Assembly: GCF_017583045.1 (NCBI RefSeq)
Contig: NZ_JAGFBF010000001.1
Location: 496,001 to 560,000, forward strand
Length of the DNA stretch: 64,000 bases
From: Leucobacter tardus
Lineage (GTDB): Bacteria; Actinomycetota; Actinomycetes; Actinomycetales; Microbacteriaceae
Reading direction: 5' to 3'
The notes under the pieces are model-generated. The model was not told where the DNA came from and did not search any database. It saw only the letters and a program-made list of their open reading frames with translations. Below are positions 35,320-43,562 of this stretch, in pieces; position 1 is the first letter of the stretch, and every line of letters begins with the position of its first letter. Made by a program: the position numbers and the translations under genes.

Positions 35320-36240
35320 TCACAGTCCCGCTGAAGGCGCTTCAATAGAGTTTGAAACCGCCTGTTGTGGGCGGTTCGGCAGCGAATTCCAGAACTTCGC
35401 TTGCCCACGATGCGTTCCCGCGAATACTGAAGATTCGTCAGTGAGTAACTCCCGCATGGTGTCCATGTTGAGGCGATGCCGGTTCCGGTAGCGTCTTGCG
35501 AGCGCTGGATCCTGCATCATGTCTTGGTGCCAGTAGTGCACGTTCATCCATTTATGGCGCTCGTACAGGTGATATGCGGTGACATCGGATGGCGCATAGA
35601 CGTTGTAACCGTGGGTGAACAACCGCACCGAATGTGCCGTCTCGTCTCCGTAGAACACCTCTGGGAGGTTAGGTACGTCGCGGCATGCCGTCCCCTGATT
35701 GAATTGCAGCCCTCCTGCTACGAACACGCCCGGTGTGAGCGGCGCAGTATCTGGGCCGGCGTGGAGTCGCGGGATCCCGTCGTCGGGGGTCGTTTGGATC
35801 TCAATCTGGTGTGGGAGGGTGTGTTCGTAAAACTCGCTACCATCAGCATTGAAGCCGTATATAGCGGGATAACAAGACAACACAGCCATATCGTCGGCAG
35901 TTCTGCGCCAGTCAGTGATGAACTGGGTATCCCATCCACGTCGGAATCGCATGTGCGAATCAATCTGTAGCGAAAAAGCTTGACCTTGCCACATTTGATC
36001 GCACATGTTTCTCGCCCATCCGAGACCGAGCGATTGTGTCCAATCGAATTCATAGATGGTGAAGCGTGCATCCGCGCGCAGCGAATCCAACTGACCACGG
36101 GTCTCATCGCCGACCTGGTTGACGATACCGAAATCGATACGTCGAGGGTGTTCGGCCGCTGCCAGCAGAGACGAGACTGTCTTTAAGAGCTCGGGATCGC
36201 GGTATGCGGCGATCTTTACAAAGATCCGTTCAGGTGTCAT
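35320..36240 (-). CDS. GT60-like (GlcNAc) glycosyltransferase
   Basis: 306-residue cytoplasmic GT-A type transferase of the GlcNAc-transferase family first known from protein-glycosylating eukaryotic enzymes (Skp1-hydroxyproline GlcNAc transferase). Landmarks are IFVKIAAYRDPELLKTVSSL at the N-terminus, the DxD-like DSH (94-96) in LQIDSHMRF, and PEVFYGDET near residue 190. It lies between two LANTG surface proteins on the same strand. In bacteria the acceptor of this family is mostly unknown; the neighbouring Ser/Thr/Asp-rich stalks are the obvious candidates, by context only. Confidence 0.78.
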   Translation of the reverse strand: MTPERIFVKIAAYRDPELLKTVSSLLAAAEHPRRIDFGIVNQVGDETRGQLDSLRADARFTIYEFDWTQSLGLGWARNMCDQMWQGQAFSLQIDSHMRFRRGWDTQFITDWRRTADDMAVLSCYPAIYGFNADGSEFYEHTLPHQIEIQTTPDDGIPRLHAGPDTAPLTPGVFVAGGLQFNQGTACRDVPNLPEVFYGDETAHSVRLFTHGYNVYAPSDVTAYHLYERHKWMNVHYWHQDMMQDPALARRYRNRHRLNMDTMRELLTDESSVFAGTHRGQAKFWNSLPNRPQQAVSNSIEAPSAGL

Positions 36241-36275
36241 AAAGTCCCGTTGTTTCGCTGGCTAGCCGGAGTGGT

Positions 36276-36307
36276 GCTGAGGGGCGGGTAAATGCCCGTC
36301 CCTCAGC
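36276..36307 (-). terminator. Terminator hairpin after the 304-residue LANTG protein
   Basis: GCTGAGGGGCGGG (36276-36288) pairs with CCCGTCCCTCAGC (36295-36307) with one G-T wobble and a 6-nt loop, just downstream of the stop codon of the gene at 36315 on the minus strand. Confidence 0.75.
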
Positions 36308-36314
36308 AATCCGT

Positions 36315-37229
36315 CTAACTGCGTGCGAACTTTCGACGAAGCGCGAGCATGAGGGCACCAACTAACCCAAGTCCACCAGCAACGCTCACCGCAGCGACAT
36401 GGTTGCTATCGGCCCCTGTATTAGCGAGTACTGCAGACTCACGCGTGTCTGCAGTAGGCGAAGAATTTTCGGGAACCGTCGAGGGATCTTCGGGCTCAGA
36501 CACGGGAGGTTCATCAACCTCGGGGACGCTCGGGGGCGGAGGTGTGGGATCGGTGGGATCACTCGGATCTGAGGGATTCTCGGGCTCGGGCTCAGGCTCA
36601 GGCTCAGGCTCGGGCTCTGGTTCTGGGTCGGGGACTTCCTGGATGGGAATCACCACCGGGATACAGTTTCCATCTTCGTCAAAAATTTCAATCACATCAG
36701 ATGCGACCGGATCCAATGAAGCGGGGACCGAGTTTGAGTCAATTTCTGAGAAGCCCCCATCGGCAGGCGGAGCAATTCTCGTTTCCTGGGTTGGCTGTGG
36801 TGAAGAAGTAATCACACACGTGTTGGAACTCAACGCTGAGTCTCCAAGATTCTCCACGAGCATCGAATAGGTGAGTGTATACGTTCCCTCGGCGCCAAGA
36901 ACTCCTGAAACCCGAAGCTCGGTGCCAGTGACGTCCGCGCTAAAGGTGGTTCCATCATTGGAAGGTTGAAGATTCGAAATGGCTGGACTCACGCTTGTAT
37001 GCCCGGAATAGTCTGCGATCTCGTCCACAAACTGGAACTGGACCCCCGGCGATCCCGACACTTGAATGGTGAAGGTAACGGTGTCTCCAACCAACACTGG
37101 ACTCGCGTTAGCGGTTTTCGTGATCGTTGTATCCTCAGCTGCTAAAGCCAGTGATGGCACCGACAACATACCGCCGGCGAGTACAGCAACTCCAAACGCT
37201 GCACCAGTCAATCTCCGCTTTGAGTTCAT
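36315..37229 (-). CDS. LANTG-anchored surface protein with DUF11-like domain and Pro-Glu stalk
   Basis: 304-residue wall protein. Signal peptide ends near ALAA (30-31); a DUF11/isopeptide-like beta domain follows (TITKTANASPVLVGDTVTFT), then a (PE)n and Pro/Asp/Ser stalk from about 200 to 255, LANTG near residue 267, a membrane helix and basic tail. The ATG ending at 37229 has a GGGGGC ribosome site and starts directly at the signal peptide; an in-frame upstream extension has neither. Probably a surface spacer or adhesin produced with the GT60-like enzyme and the thioester-type protein. Confidence 0.8.
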   Translation of the reverse strand: MNSKRRLTGAAFGVAVLAGGMLSVPSLALAAEDTTITKTANASPVLVGDTVTFTIQVSGSPGVQFQFVDEIADYSGHTSVSPAISNLQPSNDGTTFSADVTGTELRVSGVLGAEGTYTLTYSMLVENLGDSALSSNTCVITSSPQPTQETRIAPPADGGFSEIDSNSVPASLDPVASDVIEIFDEDGNCIPVVIPIQEVPDPEPEPEPEPEPEPEPENPSDPSDPTDPTPPPPSVPEVDEPPVSEPEDPSTVPENSSPTADTRESAVLANTGADSNHVAAVSVAGGLGLVGALMLALRRKFARS

Positions 37230-37707
37230 ACTGCCCCCTAATGATCTTCCTGAAAAGTGACCACTCCCGAGCCTCCCCGAACGTGGCCTCAGTATTAAAG
37301 ACCAAGAAATACCGGATTTATGACGGCCGAATGAAAAAGTTTCTGTTCGATTGAGCACTTACAGTTCGTTCGTAGCCATTTCGGAAACTTGCACCAACAA
37401 TCGGGCGCTTCGGGGAAGCTTGGGACAACCTCCCGACCGCGTTGACACGGTGGTGATGTGCATTGCCGGCCCGCGCGCCTTTACGACCTGAGGATCGCAA
37501 GAGGGCACGGAACTCGAAGCGAAGTAATATCCGTCAGACTGAGAGAAGGCCGCAGCCAAGGTGGCTCTGAGTAAACCCACACAGTTCGCGAGCGTTCACG
37601 GTTCTCGTCATATTTAGTCAGACCTGGTCGCCTAGGCAATGTTGATCCATCAGCACGCCCCTCCGACGGAGCTGCTAGCTCGTGTGAGCGTGATGAGACC
37701 TTGAAAC
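37230..37707. other. Intergenic region, no gene seen
   Basis: 478 bases between the large sigma fusion and the LANTG gene, both on the minus strand, with only short frames of poor coding character. It should contain the promoter of the LANTG gene; I cannot name a sigma box with confidence. Confidence 0.5.
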
Positions 37708-39450
37708 TTACACTGAATCATCGGTGCGAAGATTCTCGTCTCCACCGTCCGATTGCAAAGACCGTGAAGGTAGACATGGTTGAGGTGACACCGTCGTCCA
37801 AGCAGAGTACCGACCATCCGCGGTGAGCAAACGCAGCTCTATTGTTACCTCTGATATGTCATATCCTTGGAGTCCTTTCCACTTTGAAAGCGGTGTCAGT
37901 GAGGGCGTCCGCCACCATGGATATGGATCTGGAGTCGTGACTGTCAATACATTCTCGTAGTTGTTGCCTTCAGTGCCAGTGACTACAAGGTACTCATTCA
38001 GGTCCACGCCGGTAGCGGATCCCTCGGGAGTTATGCGTCCTCTAATTGCCCCTGGGTGCGTCGCCATTCCAATGAGGCGGTACCCATCGCCGTGATCGGT
38101 GAAGCAGGATCGACCAATACCCAAAGACGGGTCCGACGCGTCGGGAGGCTCGGAGGTGTCGGAGTCCGTCGCCTCCTCGTCGCCCGCATCGGACTGAGGG
38201 CGTTCCTCCGCAACGGGGGTATCCGTGGAATCCCTAGCGGTGGCGTCGCCATCTGCTGGCATTCTGTCATCCAACGCACCCGAATCTATTGGACCGTAAA
38301 CTGCACCGTTGCTGGTATCCGCAGGGTGAGTAGCGGTGGGTCCATAAAGGTTCGTGGGTAGATCTAACGGCTGATCCGGACTCCCGAGAGGTCCTTCAAC
38401 AGCGCCTCCAGGCATCTCGTCAGACTCATTTTCACTCTCATCTTTACTGTCTAACCCTGCCGACGTGTCTCGCTCGCCCGATAGTGGGGAATCGGGGTCC
38501 GATGCGACTTGAGAAGTCGAGGCACCTAATGAGAAGAATGCTGCCGCCGCTAAAGCTCCCACTACGGTTGCTACAGTTACCGCCGGAACAACTATGTTGG
38601 ACTTCATCCCATCGAAGTTCCATCTTGGAGGGTCCACATCTTGGGGCAAGAGTGCTTGCGCGGGAGCGGCACTCGCGGGCCCGAGGATCGCTGACGCCGG
38701 GACTCCACCCCCCAGCACGATGGTGATGAGCACGAGGGTCAATCTTCTATTGAGGTACTCGATCTCTCGGGAAGCGCGGTCACACTTGTCGCATGTCTTC
38801 AAGTGAGCTTCAACCGTGCGCGATCGTGCGGCCGTCAATAGGTTGCGTTTGAAGCGCTGCAAGTCTTGCAGTGCTTGTGAGCATTCAGGTGGCGCGCCAC
38901 GTCGTTCAATGTGAGCCTCGACCCAGGCAGACCTGAGACCGTCTCGGGCCCTCGACAGAAGTGCAGACACGCTGTTTGCCGAGATGCCCATCAGCGGGCC
39001 TATCTTGCGTGGAGGAAGACCTTCAACTTCGCTGTGCCACAACACCGTCTGCCAACGGGGTTGGAGTGAAGCGAACGCAGCGCCTGCAGTGACCGCATCA
39101 AAAGTCTCATCCTCCCAGGGGGATCCCTTCGTAGAAGCAGCAAACACTTCGAGGGTCTCGCTCGGGTCCTCAGGCAACTGCACCCGGTCAGAGACGACAG
39201 AACGAATAACGCGGTACAGGTAGGGGCGAAACGCTCCGTGCGGTCCTCCACCCCGTTTCAGAATTTCAAACACTTTGAGAAAAGCTTCTGAAACCACATC
39301 ATCTGCATCTAGCTTTGACGACATGCGCCGTGCGGCCACCAATGCCGCACTGTAATGCCGCTCCCAAAGTACGGAAAAGTCTGCAGTCATCCCTGCGTGG
39401 AAGTCCGCAATCACTTCCAAATCCGAACGCGTATCTTCTTCAGGCATCAC
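37708..39450 (-). CDS. ECF sigma factor fused to zinc finger, two membrane segments and an ectodomain
   Basis: 580-residue membrane-tethered sigma factor. Sigma region 2 is about 25-95, region 4 about 120-178 (LPPRKIGPLMGISANSVSAL), then an HxxxCxxC zinc motif (His216, Cys220, Cys223) as in ZAS anti-sigma domains, hydrophobic segments at about 237-258 and 285-309, an acidic linker, and a C-terminal beta-rich domain (about 465-570, with Cys pair and TPDPYPWWRTPSL). Sensor and sigma are thus one chain, which would need proteolysis or tethered action to reach promoters. It heads the surface-protein cluster and probably controls it. Confidence 0.82.
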   Translation of the reverse strand: MMPEEDTRSDLEVIADFHAGMTADFSVLWERHYSAALVAARRMSSKLDADDVVSEAFLKVFEILKRGGGPHGAFRPYLYRVIRSVVSDRVQLPEDPSETLEVFAASTKGSPWEDETFDAVTAGAAFASLQPRWQTVLWHSEVEGLPPRKIGPLMGISANSVSALLSRARDGLRSAWVEAHIERRGAPPECSQALQDLQRFKRNLLTAARSRTVEAHLKTCDKCDRASREIEYLNRRLTLVLITIVLGGGVPASAILGPASAAPAQALLPQDVDPPRWNFDGMKSNIVVPAVTVATVVGALAAAAFFSLGASTSQVASDPDSPLSGERDTSAGLDSKDESENESDEMPGGAVEGPLGSPDQPLDLPTNLYGPTATHPADTSNGAVYGPIDSGALDDRMPADGDATARDSTDTPVAEERPQSDAGDEEATDSDTSEPPDASDPSLGIGRSCFTDHGDGYRLIGMATHPGAIRGRITPEGSATGVDLNEYLVVTGTEGNNYENVLTVTTPDPYPWWRTPSLTPLSKWKGLQGYDISEVTIELRLLTADGRYSAWTTVSPQPCLPSRSLQSDGGDENLRTDDSV

Positions 39451-40160
39451 AACAGCACCTGGACAGGCACGAACGTGCGGTGGCGTTCAAGGTTCTCTCC
39501 CTTAATCTGAGGCGTTTGTTAGCGCTCTCTCATGCTGCACACGCGGTTCTAGAGAAAACTTCTTCAAAACCGCGTCATGAAACTCACGTTCTTCTGTCCT
39601 CTTAAGTACACGGCTCGATTGTGTCCGTGGAGCGAGACAGATCTGCAAATCGATGAATCGAGACTTAGAGAGGACTTTCCCAAGTTCCACCGAAGTGGCA
39701 TCAGGCGATGTCAGGAAAAATCCGTTTGGATGCCCACGCCTTAAACGTTAATTTGCAAAGTCAAATATGTAAAGAATGATCATGGTGTTCTTTATCTATC
39801 CAGATCGATGCAAATGGATACCTGCAGGAATCGGTAGCTGTTCGAAAAACATGGAAAATCGACTAAAGCCACCGGCGAAATGCTCACGATCCCCCGTAAG
39901 GTGCGGATCCGCTAGCAACCTGCAACACAGCTGCGGTGAAGGCGGTACATCCCCAGAATCGTCTACACCGCAGTCCCCGAAACGGGGTTCTGCTCCGGTA
40001 TCGCCCGGAGAGACTCATGCATTCCCCCGATGTCTGAGTCATCAGAGGTGCTCCTGGAACTCAGTGTTCCCCGCGCTAAGTTCCAGGAGCACTCGCAGAT
40101 ATCGAGACGAAAGAACTTGAGATGCAAACTCCATGCGATACAGATTGCGCGCGGTAAACA
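39451..40160. other. Intergenic region upstream of the sigma fusion
   Basis: 710 bases with no convincing coding frame. Besides the 14-bp hairpin at 40048-40092, a small CCCCG-AAA-CGGGG stem lies at 39975-39987. The 60 bases around 39740-39800 are AT-rich and could hold promoter elements of divergent transcripts. Confidence 0.5.
40048..40092. repeat. 14-bp inverted repeat
   Basis: GTGCTCCTGGAACT (40048-40061) and AGTTCCAGGAGCAC (40079-40092) are exact reverse complements with a 17-nt loop. No gene ends here, so it may be a recombination or transposon-end relic instead of a terminator. Confidence 0.6.
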
Positions 40161-40484
40161 GTGTTCGTAGTGCGCCGAAAGACCACCTATCAGATCGTGT
40201 TTTCTGTTCCTATTGAGGGCTACTCATTTGAGACACACTTTCCGAAGGAAGACGATGTGCTGCAAATCTTCTTTCTGCTTGGTTGCAACGTTCTGAAGGC
40301 GATTGGAGTCAAGGGAAGACGGTGCTCCGTGAGGGAAGTCTGTGAGAGATTCGAATTTATAGCCGAAGTATCCCTCTCGACGGATGATTCAAGAGAAGAC
40401 TTCATCAGGAAGATGATTTATGTGTGGGGAAACTTACTCGAAGGTGTAACTGTGAGGATGTGGGAGCGAAACGGTCTCGCTTAA
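40161..40484 (+). CDS. Hypothetical protein, 107 residues, low GC
   Basis: Soluble protein without recognisable domain (YQIVFSVPIEGYSFETHFPK, later EDFIRKMIYVWGNLLEG). GTG start at 40161 without a good ribosome site. The GC content (about 45-50%) is far below the flanking chromosome, fitting foreign origin. Could be a toxin, immunity or phage accessory protein; nothing in the sequence decides this. Confidence 0.45.
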   Translation: MFVVRRKTTYQIVFSVPIEGYSFETHFPKEDDVLQIFFLLGCNVLKAIGVKGRRCSVREVCERFEFIAEVSLSTDDSREDFIRKMIYVWGNLLEGVTVRMWERNGLA

Positions 40485-40528
40485 TCTCTCTGTAACTAAA
40501 CCCTGCGTTTCGCATGAGCCGAAGACGG

Positions 40529-40705
40529 TCACTTCGGGGCGATGATTGGGCGTGACTGTTGGTCCTTCAGGAGCTCGGCGGCTTCCTCCGCAGTGAGCTC
40601 AATTTCGTTGCCGTCGTCTCCGACCCACACGTAGTCTCGCTTGCCAGGCTCGGGCGGTCGCTTGATTATCGAGTATGTAGCGCCGTCGAGGATCTTCACT
40701 GTCAT
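40529..40705 (-). CDS. Small hypothetical protein, 58 residues
   Basis: Compact acidic protein: MTVKILDGATYSIIKRPPEP, then DYVWVGDDGNEIELTAEEAA and a polar tail ending APK. Its two short beta hairpins and one helix suggest a folded domain. ATG ending at 40705 without an obvious ribosome site. No family recognised. Confidence 0.45.
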   Translation of the reverse strand: MTVKILDGATYSIIKRPPEPGKRDYVWVGDDGNEIELTAEEAAELLKDQQSRPIIAPK

Positions 40706-40862
40706 AGATCAAGGCTAAGGCTGACCAGCAGCTCACGTCTCCACTTGATGGAGGAGAGTGCAAGCACGCGGCCCCAGCTCTGAGCCCCTGAGTGCCAGAA
40801 ACGTCGGCTTTTCGCAGGTAGGATCTGACGTCGAGCCGTTCGCGCACCCAACGGCACGACAG

Positions 40863-41420
40863 TCAGTTTGCTGAAGTCGTGGGGAGGTTTGCGGCGTAGA
40901 CCATTTCGGAGAATTCAGCCAGCTTTTCCGTCGCTTTGGCCAGTCGCTCAGACGCGGTGGGAGCCACGTCAAGTGCGATCGCGTTGCGCCGGCTGAGGTC
41001 GCGGTGCCAGCGCCTGAGTCGTTCGAGGCTCTGTTCTTCTTCTTCCAGTTCGCCGAACGTGAACTTCTCTTTGGTGATCTCCCGATCTACCTCGGCCGTG
41101 AACTTCCCGCAGTCTGCGATGAACTCGTTCCATTCGTCAGTGCGAGCCGCTACGAATGTGTCATGCAGCGATGAGACGTCACCGTCGCCGTAAGGTGCGG
41201 CCGTAAGGACAACCAGGCTGCCGTTGCCGTTTTCTGCCAGCTCGCGCACGGTACCGAGGGTTTCGGTAAATGCGGGCACGTCGGGGATTGCCCAGGCGCC
41301 GGAAGTGACAGGGACGGCTCCGGCGCGTCGCAGCTCCCGCCATATCGCGACGCGATGTCGAGAGGGTTCTGAGGGGACACGAGGGATCACGAGCAACCAC
41401 TGGAATGTTTCATTCGTCAT
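40863..41420 (-). CDS. ChrB N-terminal domain-like protein (orphan)
   Basis: 185-residue protein resembling the ChrB N-terminal domain: WLLVIPRVPSEPSRHRVAIW, RELRRAGAVPVTSGAWAIPD, then a helical region with a conserved EEWNEF-like segment (RTDEWNEFIADCGKF). ChrB regulates or assists chromate resistance with the ChrA transporter, but no chrA or ChrB C-terminal domain is here, so chromate resistance should not be assumed. A short dyad lies directly upstream. Confidence 0.7.
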   Translation of the reverse strand: MTNETFQWLLVIPRVPSEPSRHRVAIWRELRRAGAVPVTSGAWAIPDVPAFTETLGTVRELAENGNGSLVVLTAAPYGDGDVSSLHDTFVAARTDEWNEFIADCGKFTAEVDREITKEKFTFGELEEEEQSLERLRRWHRDLSRRNAIALDVAPTASERLAKATEKLAEFSEMVYAANLPTTSAN

Positions 41421-41428
41421 GCGAAAAC

Positions 41429-41444
41429 TGTAATACTTGTTACA
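41429..41444. promoter_or_regulatory. Dyad before the ChrB-like gene
   Basis: TGTAA-TACTTG-TTACA forms 5-bp arms within 25 bases of the start codon of the minus-strand ChrB-like gene. Such a position suits an autoregulatory operator. Confidence 0.4.
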
Positions 41445-41711
41445 CGAAGATTGTGCAACGGCTTCTTCTTTGGGTCTGCGGGTATTTCACTCTGGGCGCC
41501 TCGCGCCTGGGTACGTCAAGGCGCCTTTCAACTGTCATCTTCGCTGATAGAAGCACACCGAAGGCGGTCGTTTTCGGTGCTCAATGTTGAGGTGGCTCTC
41601 GAGAACGTTGCGGGTCGCATCCGCAGCCCCGTCAGTAGATGACCATGGCGTACTCAGAAGCAGTTGGGGGGCGGTGTTTGAAAGGCATTGTCTGCGAACG
41701 AATAATCGTGA
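41445..41711. other. Intergenic region, no gene seen
   Basis: About 270 bases between the ChrB-like gene and the UmuC fragment; only short overlapping frames without coding character. Confidence 0.5.
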
Positions 41712-42437
41712 CTACCGTTAAAGGTCATCGGCCGGCACTCCGCCTGGCAAGAGGTCTACTCCATTGACGAATCGTTCATCGGTCTCCGCGGCACCGTCCC
41801 CGAGCTGATCGCCACCGGTAAGCGCATCCGTGAGGACGTGCTGCGCTGCACCGGTATCCCGGTGCGCGTCGGCATCGCACGCTCAAAGACCCTCACGAAG
41901 CTCGCATCGCGTGGTGCGAAGGCTGACCTGTCGCTTGGGGGAGTGTGCCACCTCGGGAGCTACGCCCCCGATCACCTGGACCGCATCATGGATGGGACGC
42001 ACGTCACGGACCTGTGGGGGATCGCCAGCCGCACCGGGAAGAGACTCGCGGCGATGAACATTCACACCGCCAAAGACCTCCGCGACGCCGAAGCGAAGTG
42101 GATTCGCAAGAAGTTCTCCGTGGTGATGGAGCGCACCGTGCACGAGCTGCGCGGTATCCCGTGTCTGCCGGTCGAGGATGAGCCGCCCGCGCATCAGGAT
42201 CAGCTCATCTTCTCCCGCAGCTTCTCGCAGCCCGTCACAACACCCGCGCAGATGCGCCAGGTGCTTTCGATCTACGCGCAGCGCGCGAGCACGAGGCTGA
42301 GGGATCGCGGCCTGGTGGTGCCGGTAGTGTCCGCGTGGGCGGCCACGAGCCGTTTCAAGAAGGGCGAGCATCACAGTCAGCAGTTCATGTTTGAAGAACT
42401 GATCGACCATCTCGACGGTGACTATGTCCAGCATTAA
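41712..42437 (+). pseudogene. Internal fragment of a Y-family DNA polymerase (UmuC/DinB-like)
   Basis: The frame opens after a TGA at 41709 with no start codon, and homology begins near EVYSIDESFIGL, the second catalytic motif of Y-family polymerases. The thumb and little-finger regions continue (ARSKTLTKLASRGAK, then HDQLIFSRSFSQPVTT-like). The first roughly 100 residues, including the first catalytic Asp, are missing, and the C-terminus is cut at the integrase start. Not a working polymerase; probably a remnant from a plasmid or phage UV-resistance gene. Confidence 0.8.
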
Positions 42438-43533
42438 GAAGCGTCCGAATGGGATGTGGCGTGCCCGTTACCGCGACGCGCACGGCAAAGAACACGCGCG
42501 TCACTTCAAGTACAAGGACAATCCGCGCGACCCGGAGAACTCAGCCCAACACTGGATTGACGGGATCACAGCGGCACTCCGAACCGGCACGTATGTTGAC
42601 CCCAGGCACGCCAACACCACTGTCTCCGAGTGGTGCGATCTCTGGATAGCCGGGTACACGAAGCGGCCACGATCTGTGTCGCAGGCGAAGACCCAGATCA
42701 AGCACATCAAGACCAAGTTCGGTGACCGGTCTCTCGGATCCATCCGGCCGTCCGAGGTGAAGACCTGGATACGCGAGATGCAAGACGCGGGCCTTGCGAA
42801 AGCCACGGTCCGCGGCAGGTACCAGCGGTTCTCACAGATCTTCAGTGACGCGGTGCACGACGGGCTCATCCCGCGCTCGCCGGCGTCCACACGGACTTCT
42901 CCTGACATGCCAGACCAGCGGCCCTACGTTGCGACCACCCAGCAGATCTGGGCGATCTACTACGCCCTGCCGGAGCACCTGCGCGGCATCGTCCTTCTCG
43001 GTGCCTTTGCGGGGCTGCGACGTAGCGAGCTCGTGGCGCTACGCGTCCAGGACGTGGACTTCATGCGAGGAGTCATCTCGCCCAAGATCCAGTACCCAGC
43101 GGACCCGCTGAAGACCGAGGAGTCAAAGAACCCGATCCCGATCCCTCAGGATCTCGCGCTCGAACTCAATCGGATGCCGGCGAAGTGGGGGAGTGACACG
43201 ATCATCGTGAGCGAGATTGGTCGACCGATCACGCCGAAGATCGCGAACAAGGTTTTTCAAGAAGCGCGGGTGAAGGTTGAGGAGCTGCCTACAGGGTTCC
43301 GCATCCAGGACTTGCGGCACTACTACGCGTCCATGCTGATCGCGTCGGGAGCCGATGTAAAGGTCGTCCAGGCGCGCCTGCGCCACAAGTCCGCAAAGAC
43401 GACACTCGACATTTACGGGCACCTCTGGCCGGACTCCGACGAGTCGTCGCGACAGGCTGTCGCAGCTGTCTTCGCGGACCGTCCTGAAGCTCCCGCGGAC
43501 TCCCTGCGGACTGATGCCGCTAGATTTCAATGA
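42424..43533 (+). CDS. int: Tyrosine integrase of the nucS-targeting island
   Basis: 369-residue tyrosine recombinase. N-terminal AP2-like arm-binding domain (about 1-55), SAM-like core-binding domain (about 65-155) and catalytic domain with Arg199 (AGLRRSE), a beta-hairpin Lys near 230, Arg298, His321 (LRHKSAKTT) and nucleophile Tyr331 (IYGHL). The usual His of HxxR is Gln295 here (QDLR). ATG at 42424, with a GTG two codons earlier also possible. The 3' end lies 14 bases from the right att core, and it points toward nucS. It is expected to recombine the 16-bp core. Confidence 0.92.
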   Translation: MSSIKKRPNGMWRARYRDAHGKEHARHFKYKDNPRDPENSAQHWIDGITAALRTGTYVDPRHANTTVSEWCDLWIAGYTKRPRSVSQAKTQIKHIKTKFGDRSLGSIRPSEVKTWIREMQDAGLAKATVRGRYQRFSQIFSDAVHDGLIPRSPASTRTSPDMPDQRPYVATTQQIWAIYYALPEHLRGIVLLGAFAGLRRSELVALRVQDVDFMRGVISPKIQYPADPLKTEESKNPIPIPQDLALELNRMPAKWGSDTIIVSEIGRPITPKIANKVFQEARVKVEELPTGFRIQDLRHYYASMLIASGADVKVVQARLRHKSAKTTLDIYGHLWPDSDESSRQAVAAVFADRPEAPADSLRTDAARFQ

Positions 43534-43546
43534 TCTAGCCGGATAC

Positions 43547-43562
43547 GTCAGAACAGCGTGTT
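43547..43562. repeat. Right attachment site core (attR) within the nucS 3' end
   Basis: Exact copy of the 16-bp core at 27631-27646. Read on the minus strand it encodes Asn-Thr-Leu-Phe-stop, the C-terminus of NucS. Confidence 0.88.

Larger units (their letters stand above)
27631..43562. mobile_element. Integrated genomic island at the 3' end of nucS (about 15.9 kb)
   Basis: Bounded by a perfect 16-bp direct repeat. A tyrosine integrase lies at the right end, its stop only 14 bases from the right core. The interior has a GC content clearly below the flanks in many places (notably 30-41.7 kb), a mosaic of fragments, a toxin-antitoxin-like pair and an origin-like region. The right core retains the last coding bases of nucS, so the target gene stays intact. 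No relaxase, replication initiator or excisionase was recognised, so it may be a mobilisable or decayed element. Confidence 0.85.

Noticed and set aside
36540..36640. Regular short repeats suggesting a CRISPR-like or microsatellite array
   Set aside because: They encode the Pro-Glu stalk of the LANTG protein; unit length is 6 bases with no spacers.
39776..40120. 114-codon plus-strand frame upstream of the sigma fusion
   Set aside because: Ser/Pro/Arg-rich with no family features and it runs through the 14-bp inverted repeat.
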